In this document: positions 34,852-42,607 of the stretch, in pieces | Position numbering within the stretch: the stretch's first letter is position 1 | Layout: each line of letters opens with the position of its first letter | Notes under the pieces: generated by a model | What the model was told of the DNA's origin: nothing | The model's input: the letters and a program-made list of their open reading frames with translations, nothing else | Database searches by the model: none | NCBI GenBank assembly: GCA_035653595.1 | Contig: DASRBO010000096.1 | Location: 1-43,021, forward strand | Direction of reading: 5' to 3' | DNA from: DASRBO01 sp035653595 | GTDB lineage: Bacteria; Actinomycetota; Acidimicrobiia; Acidimicrobiales; JAJPHE01 | Length of the DNA: 43,021 bases | Position numbers and translations under genes: made by a program

Positions 34852-36837
34852 ATGCCGGCCGAAATCAGCGTGTCGCTTCCGGACGGCAGCACCAAGACGC
34901 TGCCCTCCGGTGCCACCGCCGCCGACCTCGCCCGGGCCGTCGGAGCCCGACTGGCCAAGGCGGCCGTGGCGGCCACCGTTGCGGACCAGGCGGTCGACCT
35001 GTCGACCCCGCTGAGCGACGGGGCCAGGGTGGCCATCATCACCAGCGACTCCCCCGAGGGCCGCCACGTCCTGCGCCACTCGACCGCCCACGTGATGGCC
35101 CAGGCGGTCCTCGGCCTGTGGCCGGGGGCCCGCTTCGCCATCGGGCCGCCGATCGAGGACGGCTTCTACTACGACTTCGAGCTGCCCGGCGGTGCCCGCT
35201 TCAGTCAGGACGACCTGGCCCGCATAGAGGAGCGGATGCGCGAGATAGTGGCCGAGGACCAGCCCTTCGTCCGCGAGGAGCACACCATCGGTGAGGGGCT
35301 CGAGCTCTTCTCCGGCCAGCCGTACAAGCAGGAGATCATCAGGGCGGTGGAGAGCGGGGCCGCCGAGGTGGCCGACCTGGGCGAGGCCGGGGGAGCGGGC
35401 GAGCGGCCGGTCAGCGTCTACCGCAACGGCGCCGGCTTCGCCGACCTGTGCCGGGGCCCTCACGTGCCCAGCACCGGCCGGCTGGGACACTTCCGCCTCA
35501 TGCGGGTGGCCGGCGCCTACTGGCGGGGCGACGAGCACCGGCCCCAGCTGCAGCGGATCTACGGGACGGCCTGGGAGTCGGAGCAGGCCCTGGCGGAGCA
35601 CCTGCGCCGCATCGAGGAGGCCGAGCGGCGCGACCACCGCCGGCTGGGGGCGGAGCTGGACCTGTTCTCCTTCCCGGACGAGATCGGCTCCGGTCTGGCG
35701 GTGTTCCACCCCAAGGGCGGGCTGGTGCGCAAGCTGATGGAGGACTACTCCCGCCAGCGCCACGAGGCCGGGGGATACGAGTTCGTCAACTCCCCCCACA
35801 TCACCCGGTCGGACCTGTTCGAGACGTCGGGCCACCTCCAGTGGTTCGCCGACTCGATGTTCCCGCCCATGGAGCTCGACGAGGGTCATCGGTACTACCT
35901 CAAGCCGATGAACTGCCCCTTCCACATCCTGATCTACCGCAGCCGCCAGCGCTCCTACCGCGAGCTTCCCATGCGGCTGTTCGAGTTCGGGACCGTGTAC
36001 CGCTACGAGAAGTCGGGTGTGGTGCACGGGCTGACGCGGGTGAGGGGCATGACCCAGGACGACGCCCACATCTTCTGCACCCAGGAGCAGATGCCGGGCG
36101 AGCTCCACTCGCTGCTGGTGTTCGTGCTCGACCTGTTGCGGGACTACGGGCTCGACGACTTCTACCTCGAGCTGTCCACCCGGCCGGAGGGCAAGGCCGT
36201 TGGCAGCGAGGAGGAGTGGGACACGGCGACCAGCGCCCTGCGGACCTCGGCCGAGGGCATGGGCCTCGAGCTGGTGATGGACGAGGGCGGGGGCGCCTTC
36301 TACGGGCCCAAGATCTCGGTCCAGGCCCGCGACGCCATCGGCCGCACCTGGCAGATGTCGACCATCCAGCTCGACTTTCAGCTGCCCCAGCGCTTCGGGC
36401 TCGAATACGTCGGGGCCGACAACGCCAGGCACCGGCCGGTGATGATCCACCGGGCCCTGTTCGGATCGGTGGAGCGGTTCTTCGGCGTGCTGCTCGAGCA
36501 CTACGCCGGCGCCCTGCCGACGTGGCTGTCACCGGTGCAGGCCCGGGTGCTCGGCGTTCGCGACGACCACGACGCCTATGCGACCTCGGTGGTCGAGCGC
36601 CTGCGCCGGGCGGGTCTGCGGGCCGACGCCGTGCCGGCGGCGGAGCCGTTGGGCTCGCGCATCCGGCGGGCCAAGCTCGAGCGCATCCCCTACGTGCTGG
36701 TGGTCGGGGACGAGGACGTGGCCGCCGACACGGTGGGGGTCAACCGCCGGGGCGCCGAGCGACCGGAGCGGGGGGTGAAGGTCGACGCCCTGGTGGCCGA
36801 GGTGGCCGCCGACGCCGCCGCCCGGGGGCCCCGTTGA
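34852..36837 (+). CDS. thrS: Threonine--tRNA ligase
   Basis: A 661-residue class II synthetase with all usual domains: TGS (residues 1-65, SVSLPDGSTKTLPSGATAAD), the second additional/editing domain (about 66-235) with HSTAHVMAQAV and the zinc-like DLCRGPHVP, the catalytic core (about 250-540) and the anticodon-binding domain (about 545-650). Core features include LKPMNCPFHILIYRS (motif 2 region with the catalytic zinc Cys), RYEKSGVVHGLTRVRGMTQDDAHIFC and HRPVMIHRALFGSVERFF (motif 3). It charges tRNA-Thr and edits Ser-tRNA. It is one of the clearest genes here. Its stop overlaps the TTG of the HIT gene (TTGA). Confidence 0.97.
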   Translation: MPAEISVSLPDGSTKTLPSGATAADLARAVGARLAKAAVAATVADQAVDLSTPLSDGARVAIITSDSPEGRHVLRHSTAHVMAQAVLGLWPGARFAIGPPIEDGFYYDFELPGGARFSQDDLARIEERMREIVAEDQPFVREEHTIGEGLELFSGQPYKQEIIRAVESGAAEVADLGEAGGAGERPVSVYRNGAGFADLCRGPHVPSTGRLGHFRLMRVAGAYWRGDEHRPQLQRIYGTAWESEQALAEHLRRIEEAERRDHRRLGAELDLFSFPDEIGSGLAVFHPKGGLVRKLMEDYSRQRHEAGGYEFVNSPHITRSDLFETSGHLQWFADSMFPPMELDEGHRYYLKPMNCPFHILIYRSRQRSYRELPMRLFEFGTVYRYEKSGVVHGLTRVRGMTQDDAHIFCTQEQMPGELHSLLVFVLDLLRDYGLDDFYLELSTRPEGKAVGSEEEWDTATSALRTSAEGMGLELVMDEGGGAFYGPKISVQARDAIGRTWQMSTIQLDFQLPQRFGLEYVGADNARHRPVMIHRALFGSVERFFGVLLEHYAGALPTWLSPVQARVLGVRDDHDAYATSVVERLRRAGLRADAVPAAEPLGSRIRRAKLERIPYVLVVGDEDVAADTVGVNRRGAERPERGVKVDALVAEVAADAAARGPR

Positions 36838-37325
36838 GCCTGGACCGGCTGTGGGCCGGCTGGCGCTCGGAGTACGTGACCAACGCCGCCGACGATCCGG
36901 GCTGTGTGCTCTGCCGCATCCTGTCCTCGGATGAGCCGGACGAGGAGACGTTCGTGCTGTGGCGGGGCGCCACGGTGGCGGCCCTGCTCAACGCCTTCCC
37001 CTACACCAGCGGCCACCTGATGGTGATGCCGGTCCGTCACACCGCCGATCTGGCGGACCTGAGCCCCCAGGAGTCCTCCGAGCTGTGGTCGGCGCTGACG
37101 GACTCGCTGTCCGCCATCCGCCGGGCCTATGGCCCCGACGCCCTCAACCTCGGGGCCAACCTGGGACGGGCCGCGGGGGCCGGGGTGCCCGGGCACGTGC
37201 ACCTGCACGTGCTGCCGCGCTGGCAGGGCGACACCAACTTCATGACCTCGGTCGCCGAGGCCCGGGTCCTGCCCGAGGCCCTTCCGGTCAGCTGGCAGAA
37301 GCTGCGCCGGGTCTGGCCCAGCTGA
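36834..37325 (+). CDS. HIT-family nucleotide hydrolase/phosphorylase (Rv2613c-like)
   Basis: A 163-residue histidine-triad protein: LDRLWAGWRSEYV, a Cys pair in GCVLCRIL, NAFPYTSGHLMVMPVRH and the active-site triad HVHLHVLPRW (H121, H123, H125). Its counterpart beside thrS in M. tuberculosis (Rv2613c) is a diadenosine tetraphosphate (Ap4A) phosphorylase, so control of Ap4A made by tRNA synthetases is a reasonable inference. Start TTG 36834 overlaps the thrS stop by 4 bp, giving translational coupling; no other start fits without losing the conserved N terminus. A hairpin follows immediately at 37326-37347. Confidence 0.88.
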   Translation: MSLDRLWAGWRSEYVTNAADDPGCVLCRILSSDEPDEETFVLWRGATVAALLNAFPYTSGHLMVMPVRHTADLADLSPQESSELWSALTDSLSAIRRAYGPDALNLGANLGRAAGAGVPGHVHLHVLPRWQGDTNFMTSVAEARVLPEALPVSWQKLRRVWPS

Positions 37326-37347
37326 GAGCGGGGAGCGGGGCCCGCTC
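37326..37347. terminator. Hairpin between convergent HIT and EF-G-like genes
   Basis: GAGCGGG (37326-37332) pairs with CCCGCTC (37341-37347), a 7-bp perfect stem with an 8-nt loop, inside the 30-bp gap between convergent genes. It could serve both strands. Confidence 0.5.
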
Positions 37348-37355
37348 GGGCGGGC

Positions 37356-39413
37356 TCACTCCGCCTTGCGGGCGACCTTGTCGTAGAGGTGCTGGGGGAG
37401 GTTGTCGTAGTGGTCGTGGCCGGTCCGGAACCGGCCCCAGCCCCCGGTGATGCTGCGCAGGTCGATGGCGTAGCGCAGCACCTCGGACGTCGGCACCAGG
37501 GCCCGGATGACCTGCTCGCCGCTCTCGAGGGTGTCGGTGCCCTGCACCCGGCCCCGGCGGGCGTTCAGGTCTCCCATGACATCGCCCTGATAGGCGGTGG
37601 GGACGCTCACCTCCAGCCACGAGATCGGCTCGAGCAGGACCGGGCCGGCCTTGGCCATGGCCTCCTTGAAGCCGAGCGAGCCCGCCATCTTGAAGCTCAT
37701 CTCCGAGGAGTCGACCGGGTGGAACTTGCCGTCGAAGCAGGTCACCGTCACGTCGACCACCGGGTAGCCGTAGTGGCCCCCCTGGGCCATGGTCTCGATG
37801 ATGCCCTTCTCCACCGCCGGGATGAACTGGCGGGGGATAGCGCCGCCCACGATCTGGTCGACGAAGCGGAACCCGGCCCCGCGCTCGGCCGGCTCGATGC
37901 GCAGGTTGGCCACCCCGAACTGCCCGTGACCACCGGTCTGCTTCTTGTACTTGCCCTCGGCCTCGGCGGTGCCTGTGATCGTCTCGCGGTAGGCGACCTG
38001 CACCGCCTCGGTCTCCACCTCGACGCCGAACTTGCGCTGGAGGCGTTCGGTGACGATGGCCAGATGGGTCTCCCCCATGCCGGACAGGAGCGTCTGGTGG
38101 GTCTCGTCGTCCCGTCGGACGACCAGGGCCTGGTCCTCCTCCTGCAGGCGGTGCAGGGCGGTCATCAGCTTGTCCTCGTCGCCCTTGGACTTGGGCTTGA
38201 TGGCGATGGAGAGCAGGGGCTCGGGCACCTCGGGCACCGGCAGGGTCACCGGGGTGCCCTTGGGGGCCAGGGTGTCGCCGGTACCGGTGTCGGACAGCTT
38301 GGCGACGGCGCCGATGTCCCCGGCGGGGGCCTCGCTCAGGGGCAGCTGCTCCTTGCCCCGGAGGCTGAAGAGGGAGTGGAGCCGCTCGTCGGCGTGGCTG
38401 CGGGGGTTGGTCAGCACCACATCGGGGCGGACGGTCCCAGACACCACCTTGAACAGCGACACCTTGCCGACGTAGGGGTCGGCGAGGGTCTTGAACACGT
38501 AGGCGAGCGGCTCCCCGGCCGGATCGACCGCCACTTCGTGGGTCGCCCCCGCCCCCTCGACGGTCACCGGGGGCCGGTCGAGGGGGGAGGGGCCGATCTC
38601 GCACAAGAAGGTGGCGAGGCGGTCGATGCCGATGCCCTTGGTGGCCGACCCGCACACCACCGGGAACACGGTGGCCGAGGCCACCCCCTTGGCCAGGGTG
38701 TCCTCCAGCTCCTTGGGGCTGGGGACGTCGCCGTCGAGGTAGCGCTCCATGAGGTCGTCGTCGGCGACGACGATGCCTTCCACCAGGGCGTCGTGGACCT
38801 GGTGCTCGGAGTTGGCCAGGTCGTCGGGGATGGGGCCGCTGGTGGGGGAGCCGCCGTCGTAGGTGATGGCCGTGTCGGTGAGCAGGTCGATGACCCCCCG
38901 GAAGGCGGTCTCCTCGCCTATAGGCAGCTCGAGGGGGGCGATGCCGGCGCCGAAGGTGGACTGCAGGTCCTCGAGGGTCCGGTCGAAGCTGGAGCGCTCC
39001 CGATCGAGCTTGTTGACGAAGATCATCCGGGGCACCCCCCGGTCGGCGGCCATCCGCCACGCCACCTGGGTCTGGACCTCGACGCCCTCCACCGCGCTGA
39101 CCACGAACACGGCCAACTCGGCCACCGACAGGGCGGCAGCGACGTCGCCGACGAAATCGGCGTACCCGGGGCAGTCGATCAGGTTGATCTTGTGGCCCTG
39201 GTACTCGAAGGGGGCGAGGGCCAGGGAGAGGGACAGGTGGCGCTTGACCTCCTCGGGGTCGAAGTCGGTCGTGGTGGAGCCGTCCTCCACCCGCCCCTGT
39301 CTGGTGATCGCCCCGGCGCAGAACAGCAGCGCCTCGGCCAGGGTGGTCTTGCCCGCCCCGCCGTGACCCACCAGGGCCACGTTGCGGATCCTGGCCGAGG
39401 GGAAGCTCTGCAC
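37356..39413 (-). CDS. Elongation factor G-like GTPase (EF-G2-like)
   Basis: A 685-residue translational GTPase with five EF-G domains: P-loop VGHGGAGKTTLAEALL, switch II DCPGYADFVGDV, NKLDRE and a CGSATKGIG G5-like site, then domains II-V including GMGETHLAIVTERLQRKFGV and GRVQGTDTLESGEQVIRALVP. DCPGYADF differs from the canonical EF-G DTPGHVDF, and the length is shorter than EF-G1. This fits the actinobacterial EF-G-like group (Rv0120c/FusA2), thought not to be the main translocase. Start is GTG 39413. It lies on the minus strand between the HIT gene and the pgsA-patA pair, breaking the mycobacterial order. Its role is uncertain. Confidence 0.9.
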   Translation of the reverse strand: MQSFPSARIRNVALVGHGGAGKTTLAEALLFCAGAITRQGRVEDGSTTTDFDPEEVKRHLSLSLALAPFEYQGHKINLIDCPGYADFVGDVAAALSVAELAVFVVSAVEGVEVQTQVAWRMAADRGVPRMIFVNKLDRERSSFDRTLEDLQSTFGAGIAPLELPIGEETAFRGVIDLLTDTAITYDGGSPTSGPIPDDLANSEHQVHDALVEGIVVADDDLMERYLDGDVPSPKELEDTLAKGVASATVFPVVCGSATKGIGIDRLATFLCEIGPSPLDRPPVTVEGAGATHEVAVDPAGEPLAYVFKTLADPYVGKVSLFKVVSGTVRPDVVLTNPRSHADERLHSLFSLRGKEQLPLSEAPAGDIGAVAKLSDTGTGDTLAPKGTPVTLPVPEVPEPLLSIAIKPKSKGDEDKLMTALHRLQEEDQALVVRRDDETHQTLLSGMGETHLAIVTERLQRKFGVEVETEAVQVAYRETITGTAEAEGKYKKQTGGHGQFGVANLRIEPAERGAGFRFVDQIVGGAIPRQFIPAVEKGIIETMAQGGHYGYPVVDVTVTCFDGKFHPVDSSEMSFKMAGSLGFKEAMAKAGPVLLEPISWLEVSVPTAYQGDVMGDLNARRGRVQGTDTLESGEQVIRALVPTSEVLRYAIDLRSITGGWGRFRTGHDHYDNLPQHLYDKVARKAE

Positions 39414-39542
39414 CGGCTACACCTCACTTCTGGTCCGGGGGACCACTAGTAGAGGCCTCTGATCGGGCCCTGGGTCCCGCCAGACTACCGAGCGGCAGTG
39501 ATAGCTTGAAGGGCTGGACCTACGCCCTGACCAGGAGCTTCC

Positions 39543-40280
39543 ATGTTCGATGGTCGCTGGAGGGCCGGCGTCGACCGAAGGACCGGACCGCTCGGTAGCG
39601 CCCTCCACCGAACCGGCATAACCGCCGATCAGCTCACCGCCGCCGGCATCGTGCTGGCGGCCGGGGCCGCGGCGGTCATCGCCTCCGGGCACCTCGCCAT
39701 CGGGGTGGCCGTGCTGGTGGCCGCCGCCCTGCCCGACCTGCTCGACGGGCCCCTGGCCAAGGCGGCGGGCACCGCCTCCCGCCGGGGGGCCTTCTTCGAC
39801 TCCGTCAGTGACCGGGTCACCGACGCCCTGCTGCTCGGGGGGGTTGCCTGGTACCTGGCCTCCAGCCGGGGGGCCCACGCCGCCCTGCTCCCGTTCGCCG
39901 TCCTCGGTGCCTCCAACCTGGTCTCCTACGTGCGGGCCAAGGCCGAGTCGCTGGGCTTCGACGCCCGCGGGGGCCTGATGGAGCGGGCCGAGCGGATCGT
40001 GGTGCTGGCCCTGGGCCTGCTGGTGCCGATCCTGCTCCTACCGGCCCTGTGGCTGATCCTCGGTCTGAGCCTGGTCACCGCCCTCCAGCGCTTCGTCAAG
40101 GTGATCCGCCAGTCGGACAGCTCGGCCCGCTCGGTGGCCCTGGCCTCCCGCTGGACGGTCGCCGCCATGGAGGCCCGCTGGAAGGCCCGTCGCCAGGCAG
40201 CGGCCGAGCTGCGCCCCAACCGGCGCTTCCGGACCCGGCGCCGGACCGGCTCCCGCCATCACGCCCGCACCCGGCCGTAG
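39543..40280 (+). CDS. pgsA: Phosphatidylinositol phosphate synthase-like CDP-alcohol phosphatidyltransferase
   Basis: A 245-residue membrane enzyme. The CDP-alcohol phosphotransferase motif is intact in spacing: D65-xx-D68-G69-xx-A72 ... G82-xxx-D86-xxx-D90 (PDLLDGPLAK and GAFFDSVSD), with Lys in place of the usual Arg after A72. It has about five to six membrane helices and a very basic tail. In the context of a PatA-like gene it most likely makes phosphatidylinositol phosphate from CDP-diacylglycerol and inositol phosphate. ATG 39543 is preceded by AGGAG, 6 nt upstream, and TAGCTT near 39514 is a possible -10 box. patA follows after 12 nt. Confidence 0.88.
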   Translation: MFDGRWRAGVDRRTGPLGSALHRTGITADQLTAAGIVLAAGAAAVIASGHLAIGVAVLVAAALPDLLDGPLAKAAGTASRRGAFFDSVSDRVTDALLLGGVAWYLASSRGAHAALLPFAVLGASNLVSYVRAKAESLGFDARGGLMERAERIVVLALGLLVPILLLPALWLILGLSLVTALQRFVKVIRQSDSSARSVALASRWTVAAMEARWKARRQAAAELRPNRRFRTRRRTGSRHHARTRP

Positions 40281-40292
40281 TCGGGGCCGGCG

Positions 40293-41219
40293 TTGAGCCT
40301 GGCGCCGGGGCGCCCGGCCCGGCCCGAGCGCGACCAGGACCGCCTGGCGTTCTACGTGTATCGCGCCCTGTTCGAGGTCGGCCGGCGGCTGCCCTACCCG
40401 GTGGCCACCGGCCTGGCCCAGGTCGCCGGCGTGGTCTGCGCCAGCACCATGGTCGAGCGCCGCCGCCTCATTGCCCGCCATCTCGACCGGGTGGCGGGGC
40501 GGGCCCTGTCCGCCACCGCCCAGCGCCGCCAGGTCCGTCAGGCCTTCGCCTCCTACGCCCGGTACTGGCTGGACTCGACCCGGGCCACCGCCGACAGCCG
40601 CCAGGAGATCCTGAGCCGGGTGTCCTGTGACGGGCTCGAGCACCTCGATGCCGCCGTGGCCGCCGGCCGAGGGGTGATCATCGCCCTGCCCCACCTCGGC
40701 AGCTGGGACGTCGGGGGCGCCTGGCTCGCCCTCCGCCATCCCGTCACCGTCGTGGTCGAGCCGGTGCGGCCCCAGCGCCTGTTCGAGTGGATGGTCGAGA
40801 AGCGCAAGGGGCTGGGGATGGAGGTGGTCCCGCTGGGTCCGGCAGCGGCGACGGCGGTCGGCCGGGCCCTGAGGCAGGGTCGGGTGGTGGCCCTGGTGAG
40901 CGACCGCGACCTGAGCGGCACGGGGGTAGAGGTCGAGTTCTTCGGCGAGCGCACCCAGCTGCCCGGCGGGCCGGCCACCCTCGCCCTGCGCTCGGGTGCC
41001 CCTCTGCTGCCGGCGGCGGTGTACATCCATCCTGACGGCACCACCCGGGGGGTGGTCCGTCCGCCCATGGAGATCAAGCGACAGGCCTCGCTGCGCGAGG
41101 ACGTGGTGCGGGTGACCCAGGCCATCGCCCACGAGCTGGAGGCGCTCATCCGCCTGGCCCCGGAGCAGTGGCACCTGTTCCAGCCCAACTGGCCCAGCGA
41201 CCCCGGATACAGGCCTTGA
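40293..41219 (+). CDS. patA: Lipid acyltransferase, PatA-like (phosphatidylinositol mannoside acyltransferase)
   Basis: A 308-residue LpxL/HtrB-type acyltransferase with the catalytic HxxxxD motif in PHLGSWDVGG (H134, D139), then VVVEPVRPQRLFEWMVEKRK, RQGRVVALVSDRDLSGTG and LPGGPATLALRSGAPLLPA, and the C-terminal APEQWHLFQPNW. In mycobacteria the equivalent enzyme acylates the mannose of PIM on the cytoplasmic side of the membrane. The start is TTG 40293, 12 nt after the pgsA stop; no nearer ATG or GTG exists in frame. The next gene begins within its stop codon. PimA, which usually follows, is not here. Confidence 0.87.
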   Translation: MSLAPGRPARPERDQDRLAFYVYRALFEVGRRLPYPVATGLAQVAGVVCASTMVERRRLIARHLDRVAGRALSATAQRRQVRQAFASYARYWLDSTRATADSRQEILSRVSCDGLEHLDAAVAAGRGVIIALPHLGSWDVGGAWLALRHPVTVVVEPVRPQRLFEWMVEKRKGLGMEVVPLGPAAATAVGRALRQGRVVALVSDRDLSGTGVEVEFFGERTQLPGGPATLALRSGAPLLPAAVYIHPDGTTRGVVRPPMEIKRQASLREDVVRVTQAIAHELEALIRLAPEQWHLFQPNWPSDPGYRP

Positions 41220-42040
41220 CCGCGCCGCCCGCCACCGGGGCGGACCTGACCTCCTGGCGAGTGGACATATCCGATCCCGAGCTCGATCCCCGCTGGGCGG
41301 CGAACTACGACCAGGAGAACCGGTGGGACCAGGACGATGAGTTCTACCTGGCCCTGGCCGCCGAGCGACCGGGCTGCCGGGTCGTGGACCTAGGTTGCGG
41401 CACCGGGCGGTTGACCATCGCCCTGGCCACCGCCGGACACCCGGTGGTGGGGGTGGATCCCAATCCGGCCTTCCTGGCCATCGCCGCCGGCAAGGGCGGT
41501 TCAGAGCGGGTCGCCTGGGTGCGGGGCACGTCGCGGGACCTCCCATCGGGGGCTTTCGACCTCGCTCTCATGACCTCCCACGTCGCCCAGGTGTTCATCA
41601 CCGACTGGGAGTGGGTGGAGGTGTTGGGCGACATGAGGCGCGCTCTGGCGCCGGGCGGCGTATTGGCCTTCGAGAGCCGGCATCCGGCCTATCGGGCCTG
41701 GGAGCGATGGGCGGACGCCTGGGACGGGGTCCGTCGAGAGGTGCTGGCCGACGGGACGGTGGTGGACATGTACACGACCACGACCTTCGTCGACGACGTC
41801 TTCACCGCCGACAGCGCCTCGGTGCTCTCCGACGGCACCGAGGACCACCGGCCCGTCGAGCAGGCACTGGCTCCGGGCACGACCTGGAGCCGGGCTCGGT
41901 GGTCGTACCGGTTCCGTTCACCGGAGCTCATCCGCCGGAGCCTGGAAGAGGCCGGCTTCCGGGTCGAGCGGATGCTCGGGGGATGGCAGGGCGAGCCGCT
42001 CGGCCAGGGAGACGAGATCGTCGTCGTGGCGTCTCGCTGA
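41216..42040 (+). CDS. SAM-dependent methyltransferase (class I)
   Basis: A 274-residue Rossmann methyltransferase with motif I VVDLGCGTGRLTIALA (about residues 53-68), acidic motif II GVDPNPAFL, DLALMTSHVAQVF and the post-core ALAPGGVLAFESRHP, ending GQGDEIVVVAS. The acceptor cannot be inferred. TTG 41216 overlaps the patA stop by 4 bp (TTGA), matching the coupling seen at thrS-HIT; ATG 41168 inside patA is an alternative. In mycobacteria this slot after patA holds pimA, a glycosyltransferase, so the operon differs here. It might modify a phospholipid or be unrelated. Confidence 0.82.
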   Translation: MTAPPATGADLTSWRVDISDPELDPRWAANYDQENRWDQDDEFYLALAAERPGCRVVDLGCGTGRLTIALATAGHPVVGVDPNPAFLAIAAGKGGSERVAWVRGTSRDLPSGAFDLALMTSHVAQVFITDWEWVEVLGDMRRALAPGGVLAFESRHPAYRAWERWADAWDGVRREVLADGTVVDMYTTTTFVDDVFTADSASVLSDGTEDHRPVEQALAPGTTWSRARWSYRFRSPELIRRSLEEAGFRVERMLGGWQGEPLGQGDEIVVVASR

Positions 42041-42086
42041 TACGGCGGAGGGTGATCTCACCCGGTCAACGAGTCCGGTGCGGTAG

Positions 42087-42092
42087 TAGCTT
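42087..42092 (+). promoter_or_regulatory. -10 box (TAGCTT) of the VOC gene
   Basis: TAGCTT followed by 7 nt and ATG 42100; leaderless pattern, no Shine-Dalgarno. Confidence 0.45.
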
Positions 42093-42099
42093 CGGCCCG

Positions 42100-42485
42100 A
42101 TGGGGGTCGACCACATCGGCCTCGGCGTGCCCGACGTGGAAGCGGCCAGGAAGTACTACGACGAGTTCATGCCCCTCGTCGGCTTCGTCCGAGCCTGGGA
42201 GACCGGGTACCGGGCCATCGACTGGTACGGGGCGCAGATCTTCCTCTATCCGGCCAGGAGCCCGGCGACTACTCACGCCACCGGACCGGGCTGCAGCACA
42301 TCTCGTTCCATGTGGCCACCCGGGCGGACGTACACCGCGTCCATGACTGGGCCAAGGAGCGGGGACACCAGATCCTCCACGAGCCGAAGCTGTTCCCTGA
42401 CTACCACGACCGCTTCTACGCCACGTTCTTCCTCGACATGCACGGCTTCATGCTCGAAGCGGTCAGCTATGAAGAGGTTGACTGA
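42100..42485 (+). pseudogene. VOC (glyoxalase/bleomycin-resistance) family protein, frameshifted
   Basis: From ATG 42100 the frame reads MGVDHIGLGVPDVEAARKYY and on to QIFLYP, a typical VOC beta-alpha-beta-beta-beta start. After about 42255 the reading frame shifts. Read from there with one base missing, the sequence continues as GQEPGDYSRHRTGLQHISFH, then VHDWAKERGHQILHEP and ends FFLDMHGFMLEAVSYEEVD with TGA at 42483-42485. Together they make one complete VOC domain of about 128 residues. Restoring one G in the CCGGCC run near 42252-42257 would repair it. So it is either a recent pseudogene or a sequencing error. The leaderless promoter is intact. Confidence 0.8.
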
Positions 42486-42595
42486 CCCGGCGTTGTTCTT
42501 CTCAACGCGGTCCTGAGCGCGCTCAGTGTTGCTGCGGTCGTGGCTTCGGCCGCGACAGCGGGGCGCCCGTCAGGCGATCCCCCGCCCCGGCCACC

Positions 42596-42601
42596 TAACG
42601 T
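42596..42601 (+). promoter_or_regulatory. -10 box (TAACGT) of the DDN-like gene
   Basis: TAACGT followed by 6 nt and ATG 42608, with no Shine-Dalgarno. Confidence 0.5.
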
Positions 42602-42607
42602 GGCGTC

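Noticed and set aside
37389..39449. Long plus-strand open frame across the EF-G-like gene
   Set aside because: Shadow of a gene with clear GTPase motifs on the other strand; composition is antisense-like.
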